Positions 12,959 through 25,300 of a stretch of 64,000 bases of DNA are shown piece by piece; position 1 is the stretch's first letter, and each line of letters begins with the position of its first letter. The translations under genes were made by a program, and so were the position numbers. The notes beneath the pieces were generated by a model. It had not been told where the DNA came from. It worked only from the letters and a program-made list of their open reading frames with translations, and did not search any database. The stretch comes from Calliopsis andreniformis (Eukaryota; Arthropoda; Insecta; Hymenoptera; Andrenidae), in assembly GCF_051401765.1 (NCBI RefSeq), contig NW_027480464.1:2356001-2420000 (forward strand), given 5' to 3'.

Positions 12959-15479
12959 CTTCAATCCTCAATCCTCAATCCTCAATCCTAATTCCTCAAT
13001 CCTCATTCTTCAATCCTCAATACCCAATCCTCAATTTCAATCCTCAATCCTCAATCCTCATTTCTCAATCCTCAATCCTCAACCCTCAGCCCTCATCCTC
13101 CATCCTCAGTACTCAATCCTCTATCCTCAATCTTCAATCCTCAATACTCAATCTTCAATCCTCATTCCTCAATCCTCAATCCTCAATCCTCAATCTTCAA
13201 TCCTCAAACATCTATCCTCAATTCTCAATCCTCAATCCTCAGTCCTCAGTCGTCGAACATCAATCCCCGACCCTTAGCACTCATCCTCAATCCTCATCCC
13301 TCAATCCTCAATCCTCAAACCTAAATCCTCTACCGTCAGTCCTCGTCCTCAATCCTCAAACCTCAATCCTCAATCCTCAATATTCAATCATCAATTCTCA
13401 ATCTTCAATCCTCAATCCTCAATCCTCAATCCTCAATCCTCAATCCTCAATCCTCAATATTCAATCATCAATACTCAATCTTTAACCCTCAATCTTCAAT
13501 CCTCAATACTCAATCTTCAATCCTCAATCCTCAATATTCAATCCTCAATACTCAATCTTCAATCATCAATCCTCAATCCCCTATTCTCAGTCGTCAATCC
13601 TCAGTCATCAATCCTCAATCTTCAATACTCAATCCTCAATCCTCAATCCTCAATCCTCAATCCTCAATCCTCAGACCTCAATCCTCAATCCTCAATATTC
13701 AATCATCAATACTCAATCTTCAATCCTCAATCGCCAATCCTCAATTCTCAATCCTCAATCCTCAGTCCTCAGTCGTCGAATCTCAATCCCCGACGCTTAG
13801 CACTCATCCTCAATCCTCAGTCCTCAATCCTCAATCCTCAAACCTAAATCCTCTGCCGTCAGCCCTCGTCCTCAATCCTCAAACCTCAATCCTCAATCCT
13901 CAATATTCAATCATCAATACTCGATCTTCAATCCTCAATCCTCAATCCTCAATCCTCAATCCTCAATCCTCAATCCTCAATCCTCAATATTCAATCATCA
14001 ATACTCAATCTTCAACCCTCAATCTTCAATCCTCAATACTCAATCTTCAATCCTCAATCCTCAATCCTCAATCCTCAATCCTCAATCCTCAGGCATCAAT
14101 ACTCAATCTACAATATTCAATCCTCAATCCTTAATCCTCAATCCACAATCCTCAACCTTCAATACTCAATACTCAATCTTCAATCCTGAAACCTCAATCC
14201 TCAATCCTCAATCCTCAATCGGCAATATTCAGTCCTCAATACTAAATCTTCAATCATCAATCCTCAATCCTCAATTCTCAGTCGTCAATCCTCAGTCATC
14301 AATCCTCAATCTTCAATACTCAATCGTCAATCCTTAGTCCTCAATCCTCAATCCTCAATCCTCGTTCCTCAAACCTCAATCCTCAACCCTCAGTCTTCAT
14401 CCTCAATCCTCAAACCTCAATACTCAATCCTCAATATTCAATCATCAATACTCAATCTTCAATCCTCAATCCTCAATCCTCAATCCTCAATATTCAATCA
14501 TCAATACTCAATCTTCAATCCTCAATCCTCAATCCTCAATCCTCAAACCTAAATCCTCTACCGTCAGTCCTCGTCCTCAATCCTCAAACCTCAATCCTCT
14601 ATCCTCAATATTCAATCATCAATACTCAATCTTCAATCCTCAATCCTCAATCCTCAATCCTCAATCCTCAATCCTCAATCCTGAATCCTCATTCCCCAAC
14701 CCTCAATCCTCATTCTTCAAACCTCAATCCTCAACCCTCAGTCCTCATACTCAATTCTCAATTCTCAATTCTCAATCCTCAATCCTCAATCTTCAATCCT
14801 CAATAATCAATCTCCAATCCTCAATCCTCAATCCTCGATCCTCAATCCTCAGGCATCAATCCTCAATCTTCAATACTCAATCCTCAATCCTCAATCCTCA
14901 ATCCTCAATCCTCAAACCTCAATCCTCAATCCTCAATATTCAATCATCAATACTCAATCTTCAATCCTCAATCCTCAATCCTCAATCCTCAATCCTCAAT
15001 CCTCAATCCTCAATCCTCAATCTTCAATCCTCAATCCTCAATCCTCAATCCACAATCCTCAACCTTCAATACTCAATAATCAATCTCCAATCCTAGATCC
15101 TCAATCCTCAATCCTCAATCCTCATTCCTCAATCCTCAATACCCAATCCTCAGTCTTCAATCCTCAAACATCAATCCTCAATTCTCAATCCTCAATCCTC
15201 AGTCCTCAGTCGTCGAATCTCAATCCCCGACGCTTAGCACGCATCCTCAATCCTCAGTCCACAATCCTCAATCCTCAAACCCAAATCCTCTGCCTTCAGT
15301 CCTCGTCCTCAATCCTCAAACCTCAATCCCCAATCCTCAATATTCAATCAGCAATACTCAACCTTCAATCCTCAATCCTCAATCCTCAATCCTCAATCCT
15401 CAATCCTCAATCCTCAATATTCAATCATCAATACTCAATCTTCAACCCTCAATCTTCAATCCTCAATACTCAATCTTCC
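12959..15479. repeat. Nested sub-block B2
   Basis: This is the counterpart of A2 at +6,825, again lacking the two diagnostic A1/B1 variants. The nested duplication is present in both large copies, so the 2,649-bp event came first and the 6,825-bp event copied it. The segment from about 14,895 is also the start of block C1, which recurs at 22,305. Confidence 0.8.
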
Positions 15480-17955
15480 ATCCTCAATCCTCAATCCTCA
15501 ATCCTCAATCCTCAATCCTCAGGCATCAATACTCAATCTACAATATTCAATCCTCCATCCTTAATCCTCAATCCACAATCCTCAACCTTCAATACTCAAT
15601 ACTCAATCTTCAATCCTCAATCCTCAATCCTCAATCCTCAATCCTCAATCCTCAATCCGCAATATTCAATCCTCAATACTCAATCTTCGATCATCAATCC
15701 TCAATCCTCAATTCTCAGTCGTCAATCCTCAGTCATCAATCCTCAATCTTCAATACTCAATCGTCAATCCATAGTCCTCAATCCTCAATCGTCAATCCTC
15801 GTTCCTCAAACCTCAATCCTCAACCCTCAGTCTTCATCCACAATCCTCAAACCTCAATCCTCAATCCTCAATATTCAATCATCAATACTCAATCTTCAAT
15901 CCCCAATCCTCAAACCTCAATCCTCAATCCTCACTCTTCAATCCTAAATACCCAATCCTTAATCTTCAATCCTTAATCCTCAATCCTCAATTCTCAATCC
16001 TCAATCCTTAATCCTCAGACCTCAAACATCAATATTCAACCCTCAGTCCTCGTCCTCAATCCACAACCCTCAATCCTCAGTCCTCAATATTCAATCATAA
16101 ATATTCAATCTTCAATCCTCAATCCTCAATCCTCAATGCTCAATCCTCAATCCTCAATCTTCAACCCTGGATCCTCAATCCTCAATACTCAATCCTCCAT
16201 CTTCAATCCTCAATACTCAATCTTCAATCCTCAATCCTCAATCGTCAATCCTCAATCCTCAATTTTCAATCCTCAACACTCAATCTTCAATCCTCAATCC
16301 TCAATCCTCAATCCTCAATCCTCATTCTTCATTCCTCAATACCCAATCCTCAATCTTCAATCCTCAATCCTCAATCCTCAATCCTAATTCCTCAATCCTC
16401 ATTCTTCAATCCTCAATACCCAATCCTCAATTTCAATCCTCAATCCTCAATCCTCATTTCTCAATCCTCAATCCTCAACCCTCAGCCCTCATCCTCCATC
16501 CTCAGTACTCAATCCTCTTTCCTCAATCTTCAATCCTCAATACTCAATCTTCAATCCTCATTCCTCAATCCTCAATCCTCAATCCTCAATCTTCAATCCT
16601 CAAACATCTATCCTCAATTCTCAATCCTCAATCCTCAGTCCTCAGTCGTCGAACATCAATCCCCGAACCTTAGCACTCATCCTCAATCCTCATCCCTCAA
16701 TCCACAATCCTCAACCTTCAATACTCAATAATCAATCTCCAATCCTAGATCCTCAATCCTCAATCCTCAATCCTCATTCCTCAATCCTCAATACCCAATC
16801 CTCAATCTTCAATCCTCAAACATCAATCCTCAATTCTCAATCCTCAATCCTCAGTCCTCAGTCGTCGAATCTCAATCCCCGACGCTTAGCACGCATCCTC
16901 AATCCTCAGTCCTCAATCCTCAATCCTCAAACCTAAATCCTCTACCGTCAGTCCTCGTCCTCAATCCTCAAACCTCAATCCCCAATCCTCAATATTCAAT
17001 CAGCAATACTCAATCTTCAATCCTCAATACTCAATCCTCAATCCTCAATCCTCAATCCTCAATCCTCAATATTCAATCATCAATACTCAATCTTCAACCC
17101 TCAATCTTCAATCCTCAATACTCAATCTTCCATCCTCAATCCTCAATACTCAATCCTCAATCCTCAATCCTCAGGCATCAATACTCAATCTACAATATTC
17201 AATCCTCAATCCTTAATCCTCAATCCACAATCCTCAACATTCAATACTCAATACTCAATCTTCAATCCTCAATCCTCAATCCTCAATCCTCAATCCTCAA
17301 TCCTCAATCCGCAATATTCAATCCTCAATACTCAACCTTCAATCATCAATCCTCAATCCTCAATTCTCAGTCGTCAATCCTAAGTCATCAATCCTCAATC
17401 TTCAATACTCAATCGTCAATCCTTAGTCCTCAATCCTCAATCCTCAATCCTCGTTCCTCAAACCTCAATCCTCAACCCTCAGTCTTCATCCTCAATCCTC
17501 AAACCTCAATCCTCAATCCTCAATATTCAATCATCAATACTCACTCTTCAATCCCCAATCCTCAAACCTCAATCCTCAATCCTCATTCTTCAATCCTAAA
17601 TACCCAATCCTTAATCTTCAATCCTTAATCCTCAATTCTCAATTCTCAATCCTCAATCCTTAATCCTCAGACCTCAAACATCAATATTCAACCCTCAGTC
17701 CTCGTCCTCAATCCACAACCCTCAATCCTCAGTCCTCAATATTCAATCATAAATATTCAATCTTCAATCCTCAATCCTCAATCCTCAATCCTCAATATTC
17801 AATCATCAATACTCAATCTTCAATCCGCAATCCTCAATCCTCAATCCTCAACCCTCAATCCTCATTCCTCAAACCTCAATCCTCAACCCTCAGTCCTCAT
17901 ACTCAATTCTCAATTCTCAATCCTCAATTCTCAATCCTCAATCTTCAGTCCTCAA
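14895..17955. repeat. Higher-order satellite block C1, left part
   Basis: This is collinear with 22,305 onward at an offset of 7,410 bp (CG box at 15,210 against 22,620; TTCAACCCTGG at about 16,162 against 23,572). Small heptamer gains raise the offset to 7,417 by 16,862 and to 7,431 by 17,741. At about 17,800 the alignment jumps to offset 8,085. C1 therefore lacks about 654 bp present in C2 (about 25,220-25,875), or C2 gained them. After the jump the two match right up to the foldback insertion. Several substitutions separate C1 from C2, so this duplication looks older than that of blocks A and B. Confidence 0.82.
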
Positions 17956-17958
17956 TAA
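17956..17958 (+). repeat. Target-site duplication TAA, left
   Basis: These three bases are repeated directly at 19,041-19,043 on the other side of the foldback element. The paralogous empty site near 26,041 has a single TAA in the same context, and another empty version lies near 19,960. A 3-bp TAA/TTA duplication is typical of PIF/Harbinger and Tourist-like elements; some CACTA-related elements also make 3-bp duplications. Confidence 0.88.
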
Positions 17959-18470
17959 CACTGTTCGACAACTTTTGACTTTTCTTTGATTTTGTAATCG
18001 TGAATAAACATTTCTTATAGACTTCGACGTGCTGATTACGAATCTGCAAACCGTTTTCCCCCAGAACGTACAGTTTTTGAAAAAATCAATTTTGAAAAAA
18101 ATGACAAATTTTTAACTTTGGGATTTTTTTCTGCTTTTAACATAGTAGTTATGTAGTTGCTCTTTGCACGAAATGATTCTGTGGACTCTCCCGAATAAAA
18201 TAATATAAATAGTTATTAGATTATAAACATCGAAATAGGTTTAAATAACAATTAAAGTGAAAAGGACACCTAAAACGCACCCATTTTTGCTGATATTTTT
18301 CACTTTATTTCAAAAAGTAAGGGTCTAGGAGAAAATTTGACTATATCACGCGATAGAGCAAACCTTTCTACTAAGGAAAGCATCAAGCGAATGTCCAAAA
18401 TTATTTTTTATTTCAATATAGAAATAAAATAGTTTGGCGAAACGCGCGGCGGCGGCAGTGGTACTCAATG
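17959..18470 (+). repeat. Left arm of the foldback element
   Basis: This arm is an inverted repeat of 18,539-19,040. From 18,001 to 18,470 it aligns to the right arm without gaps, with about 21 mismatches in 470 positions counted by eye (about 95-96% identity). The outer 42 bp (17,959-18,000) differ more, with about 10 extra bases relative to the 32-bp tip of the right arm, although the terminal CACTGTTC is kept. Features include A- and T-runs around 18,080-18,130 and a GC-rich inner end, GCGCGGCGGCGG, near 18,443. No coding content is recognised. Confidence 0.92.
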
Positions 18471-18538
18471 GCAACGGCGCGCGCGGAGGACGCTTCGCCT
18501 ACCGCCTGCCGTTCAGCGGCCCCTATACGCATTGACGT
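18471..18538 (+). other. Loop between the foldback arms
   Basis: This 68-nt GC-rich spacer, including GGCGCGCGCGGAGG, is the part that does not pair between the arms. At its right edge, 18,533-18,540 reads TGACGTCA, an 8-bp palindrome identical to the consensus CRE (CREB/ATF) site; it overlaps the first bases of the right arm. Whether it binds anything is unknown, and an 8-bp match has little weight by itself. In a transcript this segment would be the terminal loop of a long hairpin. Confidence 0.85.
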
Positions 18539-19040
18539 CATTGAGTACCACTGTCTCCGCCGCGCATTTCGCCAAACTATTTTATTTCTATATTGAAGTA
18601 AAAAATAATTTTGGACATTCGCTTGATGCTTTCCTTAGTAGAAAGATTTGCTCTATCGCGTGGTATAGTCAAATTTTCTCCTAGACCCTTACTTTTTGAA
18701 ATAAAGTGAAAACTATCAGCAAAAATGGGTGCGTTTTGGGTGTCCTTTTCACTTTAATTGTTATTTAAACCTATTTCGATGTTTATAATCTAATAACTAT
18801 TTATACTATTTTATTCGGGAGACTCCACAGAATCATTTTGTGCAAAGAGCAACTAAATAACTACTACGGTAAAAGCAGAAAAAAATCCCAAAGTTGAAAA
18901 TTTGTCATTTCCTTCAAAATTGATTTTTTCAAAAACTGTACGTTCTGGGAAAAAACGGGTTGCAGATTCGTAATCAGCACGACGAAGTCTATAAGAAATG
19001 TTTATTCACGTTTACAAAATCAGACCCGTGTTGAACAGTG
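18539..19040 (-). repeat. Right arm of the foldback element
   Basis: This is the reverse complement of the left arm, running from CATTGAGTAC next to the loop to TTGAACAGTG at the tip. Mismatches are single substitutions spread along the arm. The only clear length difference is the 10-bp shortfall in the terminal 32 bp. Such identity over about 500 bp implies either a young inverted duplication or continued correction between the arms. Confidence 0.92.
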
Positions 19041-19043
19041 TAA
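19041..19043 (+). repeat. Target-site duplication TAA, right
   Basis: This is the right copy of the TAA duplication flanking the element. The satellite resumes with TCAATCTCCAATTC, exactly as in the empty paralog at about 26,044. Confidence 0.88.
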
Positions 19044-20165
19044 TCAATCTCCAATTCTAGATCCTCAACCCCAATCTTCAATCCTTAATCCTCAATCTTC
19101 AATCCCCAATCCCCAGTACTCAATCTTCAATCCTCAATGCTCAATCCTCAATCCTCAATCCTCAGTCCTCAGACCTCAATCTTCAATCCTCAAACCTCAA
19201 TCCTCAACCGTCAGTCCTCATTCTCCAACCTCAATCCTCAATCCTCAATCATCAATCTTCAATCCCCAATACTCAATCTTCAATCCTCAATCCTCAATAC
19301 TCAATCCTCAATCCTCAAGCCTCAGGCATCAATACTCAATCTTCAATACTCAATCCTCAATCCTCAATCCTCTATCCTCAATCCTCAACCATCAATCCTC
19401 ATTCCTCAAACCTCAATCCTCAACCCTCAGTCCTCATCCTCAATTCTCAATTCTCAATCCTCAATCCTCAATCCTCAATCTTCAATCCTCAATAATCAAT
19501 CTCCGATCCTAGGTCCTCAATCCCCAACCTTCAATCGTTAATCCTCAATCTTCAATCCTCAATCCCCAGTCATCAATTTTCAATCCTCAATGCTCAATCC
19601 TCAATCCTCAATCCTCAGTCCTCAATCCCCAATCCTTAATCCTCAAACCTCAATTCTCAACCGTCAGTCCTCGTCCTCAATCCTCAAACCTCAATCATCA
19701 ATCCTCAATATTCAATCATCAATACTCAATCTTCAATCCTCAACCCTCAATCCTCACTCCTCAATCCTCAATCCTCAAACCTCAATCCTCAATCCTCAAT
19801 ATTCAATCATCAATACTCAATCTTCAATCCGCAATCCTCAATCCTCAATCCTCAACCCTCAATCCTCATTCCTCAAACCTCAATCCTCAACCCTCAGTCC
19901 TCATACTCAATTCTCAATTCTCAATCCTCAATTCTCAATCCTCAATCTTCAGTCCTCAATAATCAATCTCCAATTCTAGGTCCTCAATCCCCAATCTTCA
20001 ATCCTTAATCCTCAATCTTCAATCCCCAATCCCCAGTACTCAATCTTCAATCCTCAATGCTCAATCCTCAATCCTCAATCCTCAGTCCTCAGACCTCAAT
20101 CTTCAATCCTCAAACCTCAATCCTCAACCGTCAGTCCTCATTCTCCAACCTCAATCCTCAATCCT
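19044..20165. repeat. Higher-order satellite block C1, right part
   Basis: This continues block C1 after the insertion and matches 26,044-27,165 at a constant 7,000-bp offset. The stretches 19,137-19,541 and 19,590-19,979 recur at 26,137-26,541 and 26,590-26,979. The sequence also starts to repeat itself internally at 920-bp offset (19,137 and 20,057). The match to C2 ends near 20,165, where this copy turns into the CCGCAATATTC word. Confidence 0.88.
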
Positions 20166-22304
20166 CAATCCGCAATATTCAATCCTCAATACTCAATCTT
20201 CGATCATCAATCCTCAATCCTCAATTCTCAGTCGTCAATCCTCAGTCATCAATCCTCAATCTTCAATACTCAATCGTCAATCCATAGTCCTCAATCCTCA
20301 ATCGTCAATCCTCGTTCCTCAAACCTCAATCCTCAACCCTCAGTCTTCATCCTCAATCCTCAAACCTCAATCCTCAATCCTCAATATTCAATCATCAATA
20401 CTCAATCTTCAATCCCCAATCCTCAAACCTCAATCCTCAATCCTCACTCTTCAATCCTAAATACCCAATCCTTAATCTTCAATCCTTAATCCTCAATCCT
20501 CAATGCTCAATCCTCAATCCTCAGTCCTCAGTCGTCGAATCTCAATCCCCGACGCTTAGCACGCATCCTCAATCCTCAGTCCTCAATCCTCAATCCTCAA
20601 TCCTCAATATTCAATCATCAATACTCAATCTTCAACCCTCAATCTTCAATCCTCAATACTCAATCTTCCATCCTCAATCCTCAATCCTCAATCCTCAATC
20701 CTCAATCCTCAGGCATCAATACTCAATCTACAATATTCAATCCTCCATCCTTAATCCTCAATCCACAATCCTCAACCTTCAATACTCAATACTCAATCTT
20801 CAATCCTCAATCCTCAATCCTCAATCCTCAATCCTCAATCCTCAATCCGCAATATTCAATCCTCAATACTCAATCTTCGATCATCAATCCTCAATCCTCA
20901 ATTCTCAGTCGTCAATCCTCAGTCATCAATCCTCAATCTTCAATACTCAATCGTCAATCCATAGTCCTCAATCCTCAATCGTCAATCCTCGTTCCTCAAA
21001 CCTCAATCCTCAACCCTCAGTCTTCATCCTCAATCCTCAAACCTCAATCCTCAATCCTCAATATTCAATCATCAATACTCAATCTTCAATCCCCAATCCT
21101 CAAACCTCAATCCTCAATCCTCACTCTTCAATCCTAAATACCCAATCCTTAATCTTCAATCCTTAATCCTCAATCCTCAATGCTCAATCCTCAAACCTCA
21201 ATCCTCAGTCCTCAGACCTCAATCTTCAATCCTCAAACCTCAATCCTCAACCGTCAGTCCTCATTCTCCAACCTCAATCCTCAATCCTCAATCATCAATC
21301 TTCAATCCCCAATACTCAATCTTCAATCCTCAATCCGCAATATTCAATCCTCAATACTCAATCTTCAATCAGCAATCCTCAATCCTCAATTCTCAGTCGT
21401 CAATCCTCAGTCATCAATCCTCAATCTTCAATACTCAATCGTCAATCCTTAGACCTCAATCCTCAATCCTCAATCCTCGTTCCTCAAACCTCAATCCTCA
21501 ACCCTCAGTCTTCATCCTCAATCCTCAAACCTCAATCCTCAACCCTCAATATTCAATCATCAATACTCAATCTTCAATCCTCAATCCTCAAACCTCAATC
21601 CTCAATCCTCATTCTTCAATCCTAAATACCCAATCCTCAATCTTCAATCCGCAATCCTCAATCCTCAATCCTCAATCCTCAATCCTCCATCTTCAACCCT
21701 GAATCCACAATCCTCAATACTCAATCCTCAATCTTCAATCCTCAATACTCAATCTTCAATCCTCAATCCTCAATCCTCAATCCTCAATCCTCAATCTTCA
21801 ATCCTCGACACTCAATCTTCAATCCTCAATCCTCAATCCTCAATCCTCAATATTCAATCATCAATACTCAATCTTCAATCCTCAATCCTCAATCCTCAAT
21901 TCTCAATCCTCAATCCTCAATCCTCAATCCTTAATCCTCAATCCTCAATCCTCAATCCTCAATCCTCAATCCTCAATCCTCAATCCTCAATCCGCAATAT
22001 TCAATCCTCAATACTCAATCTTCAATCATCAATCCTCAATCCTCAATTCTCAGTCGTCAATCCTCAGTCATCAATCCTCAATCTTCAATACTCAATCGTC
22101 AATCCTTAGTCCTCAATCCTCAATCCTGAATCATCGTTCCTCAAACCTCAATCCTCAACCCTCAGTCTTCATCCTCAATCCTCAAACCTCAATCCTCAAT
22201 CCTCAATATTCAGTCATCAATACTCTATCTTCAATCCACAATACTCAAACCTCAATCCTCAATCCACATTCTTCAATCCTAAATACCCAATCCTTAATCT
22301 TCAA
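20166..22304. repeat. Heptamer satellite between blocks C1 and C2, patchwork of smaller duplications
   Basis: This is pure satellite with no unique sequence. It is a patchwork: 20,167-20,510 recurs at 677-bp offset (20,844-21,187), and about 20,580-21,175 recurs at 2,220-bp offset (about 22,800-23,395). One CG-bearing box lies at 20,532. The pieces are rearranged versions of the same words used in the large blocks, as expected from repeated unequal exchange. Confidence 0.85.
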
Positions 22305-25300
22305 TCCTCAATCCTCAATCCTCAAACCTCAATCCTCAATCCTCAATATTCAATCATCAATACTCAATCTTCAATCCTCAATCCTCAATCCTCAATCCTC
22401 AATCCTCAATCCTCAATCCTCAATCCTCAATCTTCAATCCTCAATCCTCAATCCTCAATCCACAATCCTCAACCTTCAATACTCAATAATCAATCTCCAA
22501 TCCTAGATCCTCAATCCTCAATCCTCAATCCTCATTCCTCAATCCTCAATACCCAATCCTCAGTCTTCAATCCTCAAACATCAATCCTCAATTCTCAATC
22601 CTCAATCCTCAGTCCTCAGTCGTCGAATCTCAATCCCCGACGCTTAGCACGCATCCTCAATCCTCAGTCCTCAATCCTCAATCCTCAAACCTAAATCCTC
22701 TGCCTTCAGTCCTCGTCCTCAATCCTCAAACCTCAATCCCCAATCCTCAATATTCAATCAGCAATACTCAATCTTCAATCCTCAATCCTCAATCCTCAAT
22801 CCTCAATCCTCAATCCTCAATCCTCAATATTCAATCATCAATACTCAATCTTCAACCCTCAATCTTCAATCCTCAATACTCAATCTTCCATCCTCAATCC
22901 TCAATCCTCAATCCTCAATCCTCAATCCTCAGGCATCAATACTCAATCTACAATATTCAATCCTCCATCCTTAATCCTCAATCCACAATCCTCAACCTTC
23001 AATACTCAATACTCAATCTTCAATCCTCAATCCTCAATCCTCAATCCTCAATCCTCAATCCTCAATCCGCAATATTCAATCCTCAATACTCAATCTTCGA
23101 TCATCAATCCTCAATCCTCAATTCTCAGTCGTCAATCCTCAGTCATCAATCCTCAATCTTCAATACTCAATCGTCAATCCATAGTCCTCAATCCTCAATC
23201 GTCAATCCTCGTTCCTCAAACCTCAATCCTCAACCCTCAGTCTTGATCCTCAATCCTCAAACCTCAATCCTCAATCCTCAATATTCAATCATCAATACTC
23301 AATCTTCAATCCCCAATCCTCAAACCTCAATCCTCAATCCTCACTCTTCAATCCTAAATACCCAATCCTTAATCTTCAATCCTTAATCCTCAATCCTCAA
23401 TTCTCAATCCTCAATCCTTAATCCTCAGACCTCAAACATCAATATTCAACCCTCAGTCCTCGTCCTCAATCCACAACCCTCAATCCTCAGTCCTCAATAT
23501 TCAATCATAAATATTCAATCTTCAATCCTCAATCCTCAATCCTCAATCCTCAATCCTCAATCCTCAATCTTCAACCCTGGATCCTCAATCCTCAATACTC
23601 AATCCTCCATCTTCAATCCTCAATACACAATCTTCAATCCTCAATCCTCAATCGTCAATCCTCAATCCTCAATTTTCAATCCTCAACACTCAATCTTCAA
23701 TCCTCAATCCTCAATCCTCAATCCTCAATCCTCATTCTTCATTCCTCAATACCCAATCCTCAATCTTCAATCCTCAATCCTCAATCCTCAATCCTAATTC
23801 CTCAATCCTCATTCTTCAATCCTCAATACCCAATCCTCAATTTCAATCCTCAATCCTCAATCCTCATTTCTCAATCCTCAATCCTCAACCCTCAGCCCTC
23901 ATCCTCCATCCTCAGTACTCAATCCTCTTTCCTCAATCTTCAATCCTCAATACTCAATCTTCAATCCTCATTCCTCAATCCTCAATCCTCAATCCTCAAT
24001 CTTCAATCCTCAAACATCTATCCTCAATTCTCAATCCTCAATCCTCAGTCCTCAGTCGTCGAACATCAATCCCCGACCCTTAGCACACATCCTCAATCCT
24101 CATCCCTCAATCCACAATCCTCAACCTTCAATACTCAATAATCAATCTCCAATCCTAGATCCTCAATCCTCAATCCTCAATCCTCATTCCTCAATCCTCA
24201 ATACCCAATCCTCAATCTTCAATCCTCAAACATCAATCCTCAACTCTCAATCCTCAATCCTCAATCCTCAGTCCTCAGTCGTCGAATCTCAATCCCCGAC
24301 GCTTAGCACGCATCCTCAATCCTCAGTCCTCAATCCCCAATCCTCAAACCTAAATCCTCTACCGTCAGTCCTCGTCCTCAATCCTCAAACCTCAATCCCC
24401 AATCCTCAATATTCAATCAGCAATACTCAATCTTCAATCCCCAATCCTCAATCCTCAATCCTCAATCCTCAATCCTCAATCCTCAACCCTCAATATTCAA
24501 TCATCAATACTCAATCTTCAACCCTCAATCTTCAATCCTCAATACTCAATCTTCCATCCTCAATCCTCAATACTCAATCCTCAATCCTCAATACTCAATC
24601 CTCAGGCATCAATACTCAATCTACAATATTCAATCCTCAATCCTTAATCCTCAATCCACAGTCCTCAACATTCAATACTCAATACTCAATCTTCAATCCT
24701 CAATCCTCAATCCTCAATCCTCAATCCTCAATCCTCAATCCGCAATATTCAATCCTCAATACTCAACCTTCAATCATCAATCCTCAATCCTCAATTCTCA
24801 GTCGTCAATCCTCAGTCATCAATCCTCAATCTTCAATACTCAATCGTCAATCCTTAGTCCTCAATCCTCGATCCTCAATCCTCGTTCCTCAAACCTCAAT
24901 CCTCAACCCTCAGTCTTCATCCTCAATCCTCAAACCTCAATCCTCAATCCTCGATATTCAATCATCAATACTCACTCTTCAATCCCCAATCCTCAAACCT
25001 CAATCCTCAATCCTCATTCTTCAATCCTAAATACCCAATCCTTAATCTTCAATCCTTAATCCTCAATTCTCAATTCTCAATCCTCAATCCTTAATCCTCA
25101 GACCTCAAACATCAATATTCAACCCTCAGTTCTCGTCCTCAATCCACAACCCTCAATCCTCAGTCCTCAATATTCAATCATAAATATTCAATCTTCAATC
25201 CTCAATCCTCAATCCTCAATCCTCAATCCTCAATCCTCAATCTTCAACCCTGAATCCTCAATCCACAATACTCAATCCTCCATCTTCAATCCTCAATACT

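Larger units (their letters stand above)
8655..15479. repeat. Higher-order satellite block B (6,825 bp, second copy)
   Basis: This is the second copy of the 6,825-bp duplication, collinear with block A throughout. All CG-bearing boxes of block A (2,340, 3,776, 4,299, 5,736, 6,425, 6,948, 8,385) recur at +6,825 (9,165, 10,601, 11,124, 12,561, 13,250, 13,773, 15,210). The right boundary is where the array runs on into a CAGGCATCAATAC word instead of returning to the TCATTTC word that opens the block. A continuous length of 975 heptamers fits unequal crossover or replication slippage in heptamer register. Confidence 0.9.
17959..19040. mobile_element. Non-autonomous foldback DNA transposon, 1,082 bp
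   Basis: This is the only non-satellite sequence in the window. It begins CACTGTTCGACAAC and ends with the complement of CACTGTTCAACAC. The ends continue into a very long inverted repeat, with a left arm of 512 bp, a 68-nt loop and a right arm of 502 bp. Flanks carry a 3-bp TAA duplication. The block-C2 paralog near 26,041 is an exact empty site: the offset between copies drops from 8,085 to 7,000 across the element, and 1,085 is 1,082 plus 3. No reading frame of useful length is present, so any transposase must act in trans. The TAA duplication suggests PIF/Harbinger, while the CACTG end would also fit a CACTA-type (CMC) element; the sequence does not decide between them. Base composition is AT-rich in the arms and GC-rich at the centre, unlike the satellite. 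Confidence 0.93.

Noticed and set aside
18533..18540. CRE (TGACGTCA) promoter element in the loop
   Set aside because: It is an exact 8-bp match but a single short palindrome in a GC-rich loop, with no gene or TATA context. It is noted in the loop entry but not called a regulatory site.
18461..18548. GTACTCAATG at the inner ends of the arms looks like satellite CTCAAT, suggesting the loop captured satellite DNA
   Set aside because: The similarity is only 6-7 bp and both arms carry it as a complementary pair, so chance is the better explanation.
17959..19040. Transposase gene or autonomous element
   Set aside because: No open frame of notable length lies in either arm or the loop, and the arms are reverse complements with frequent stops. 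The element can only be non-autonomous.
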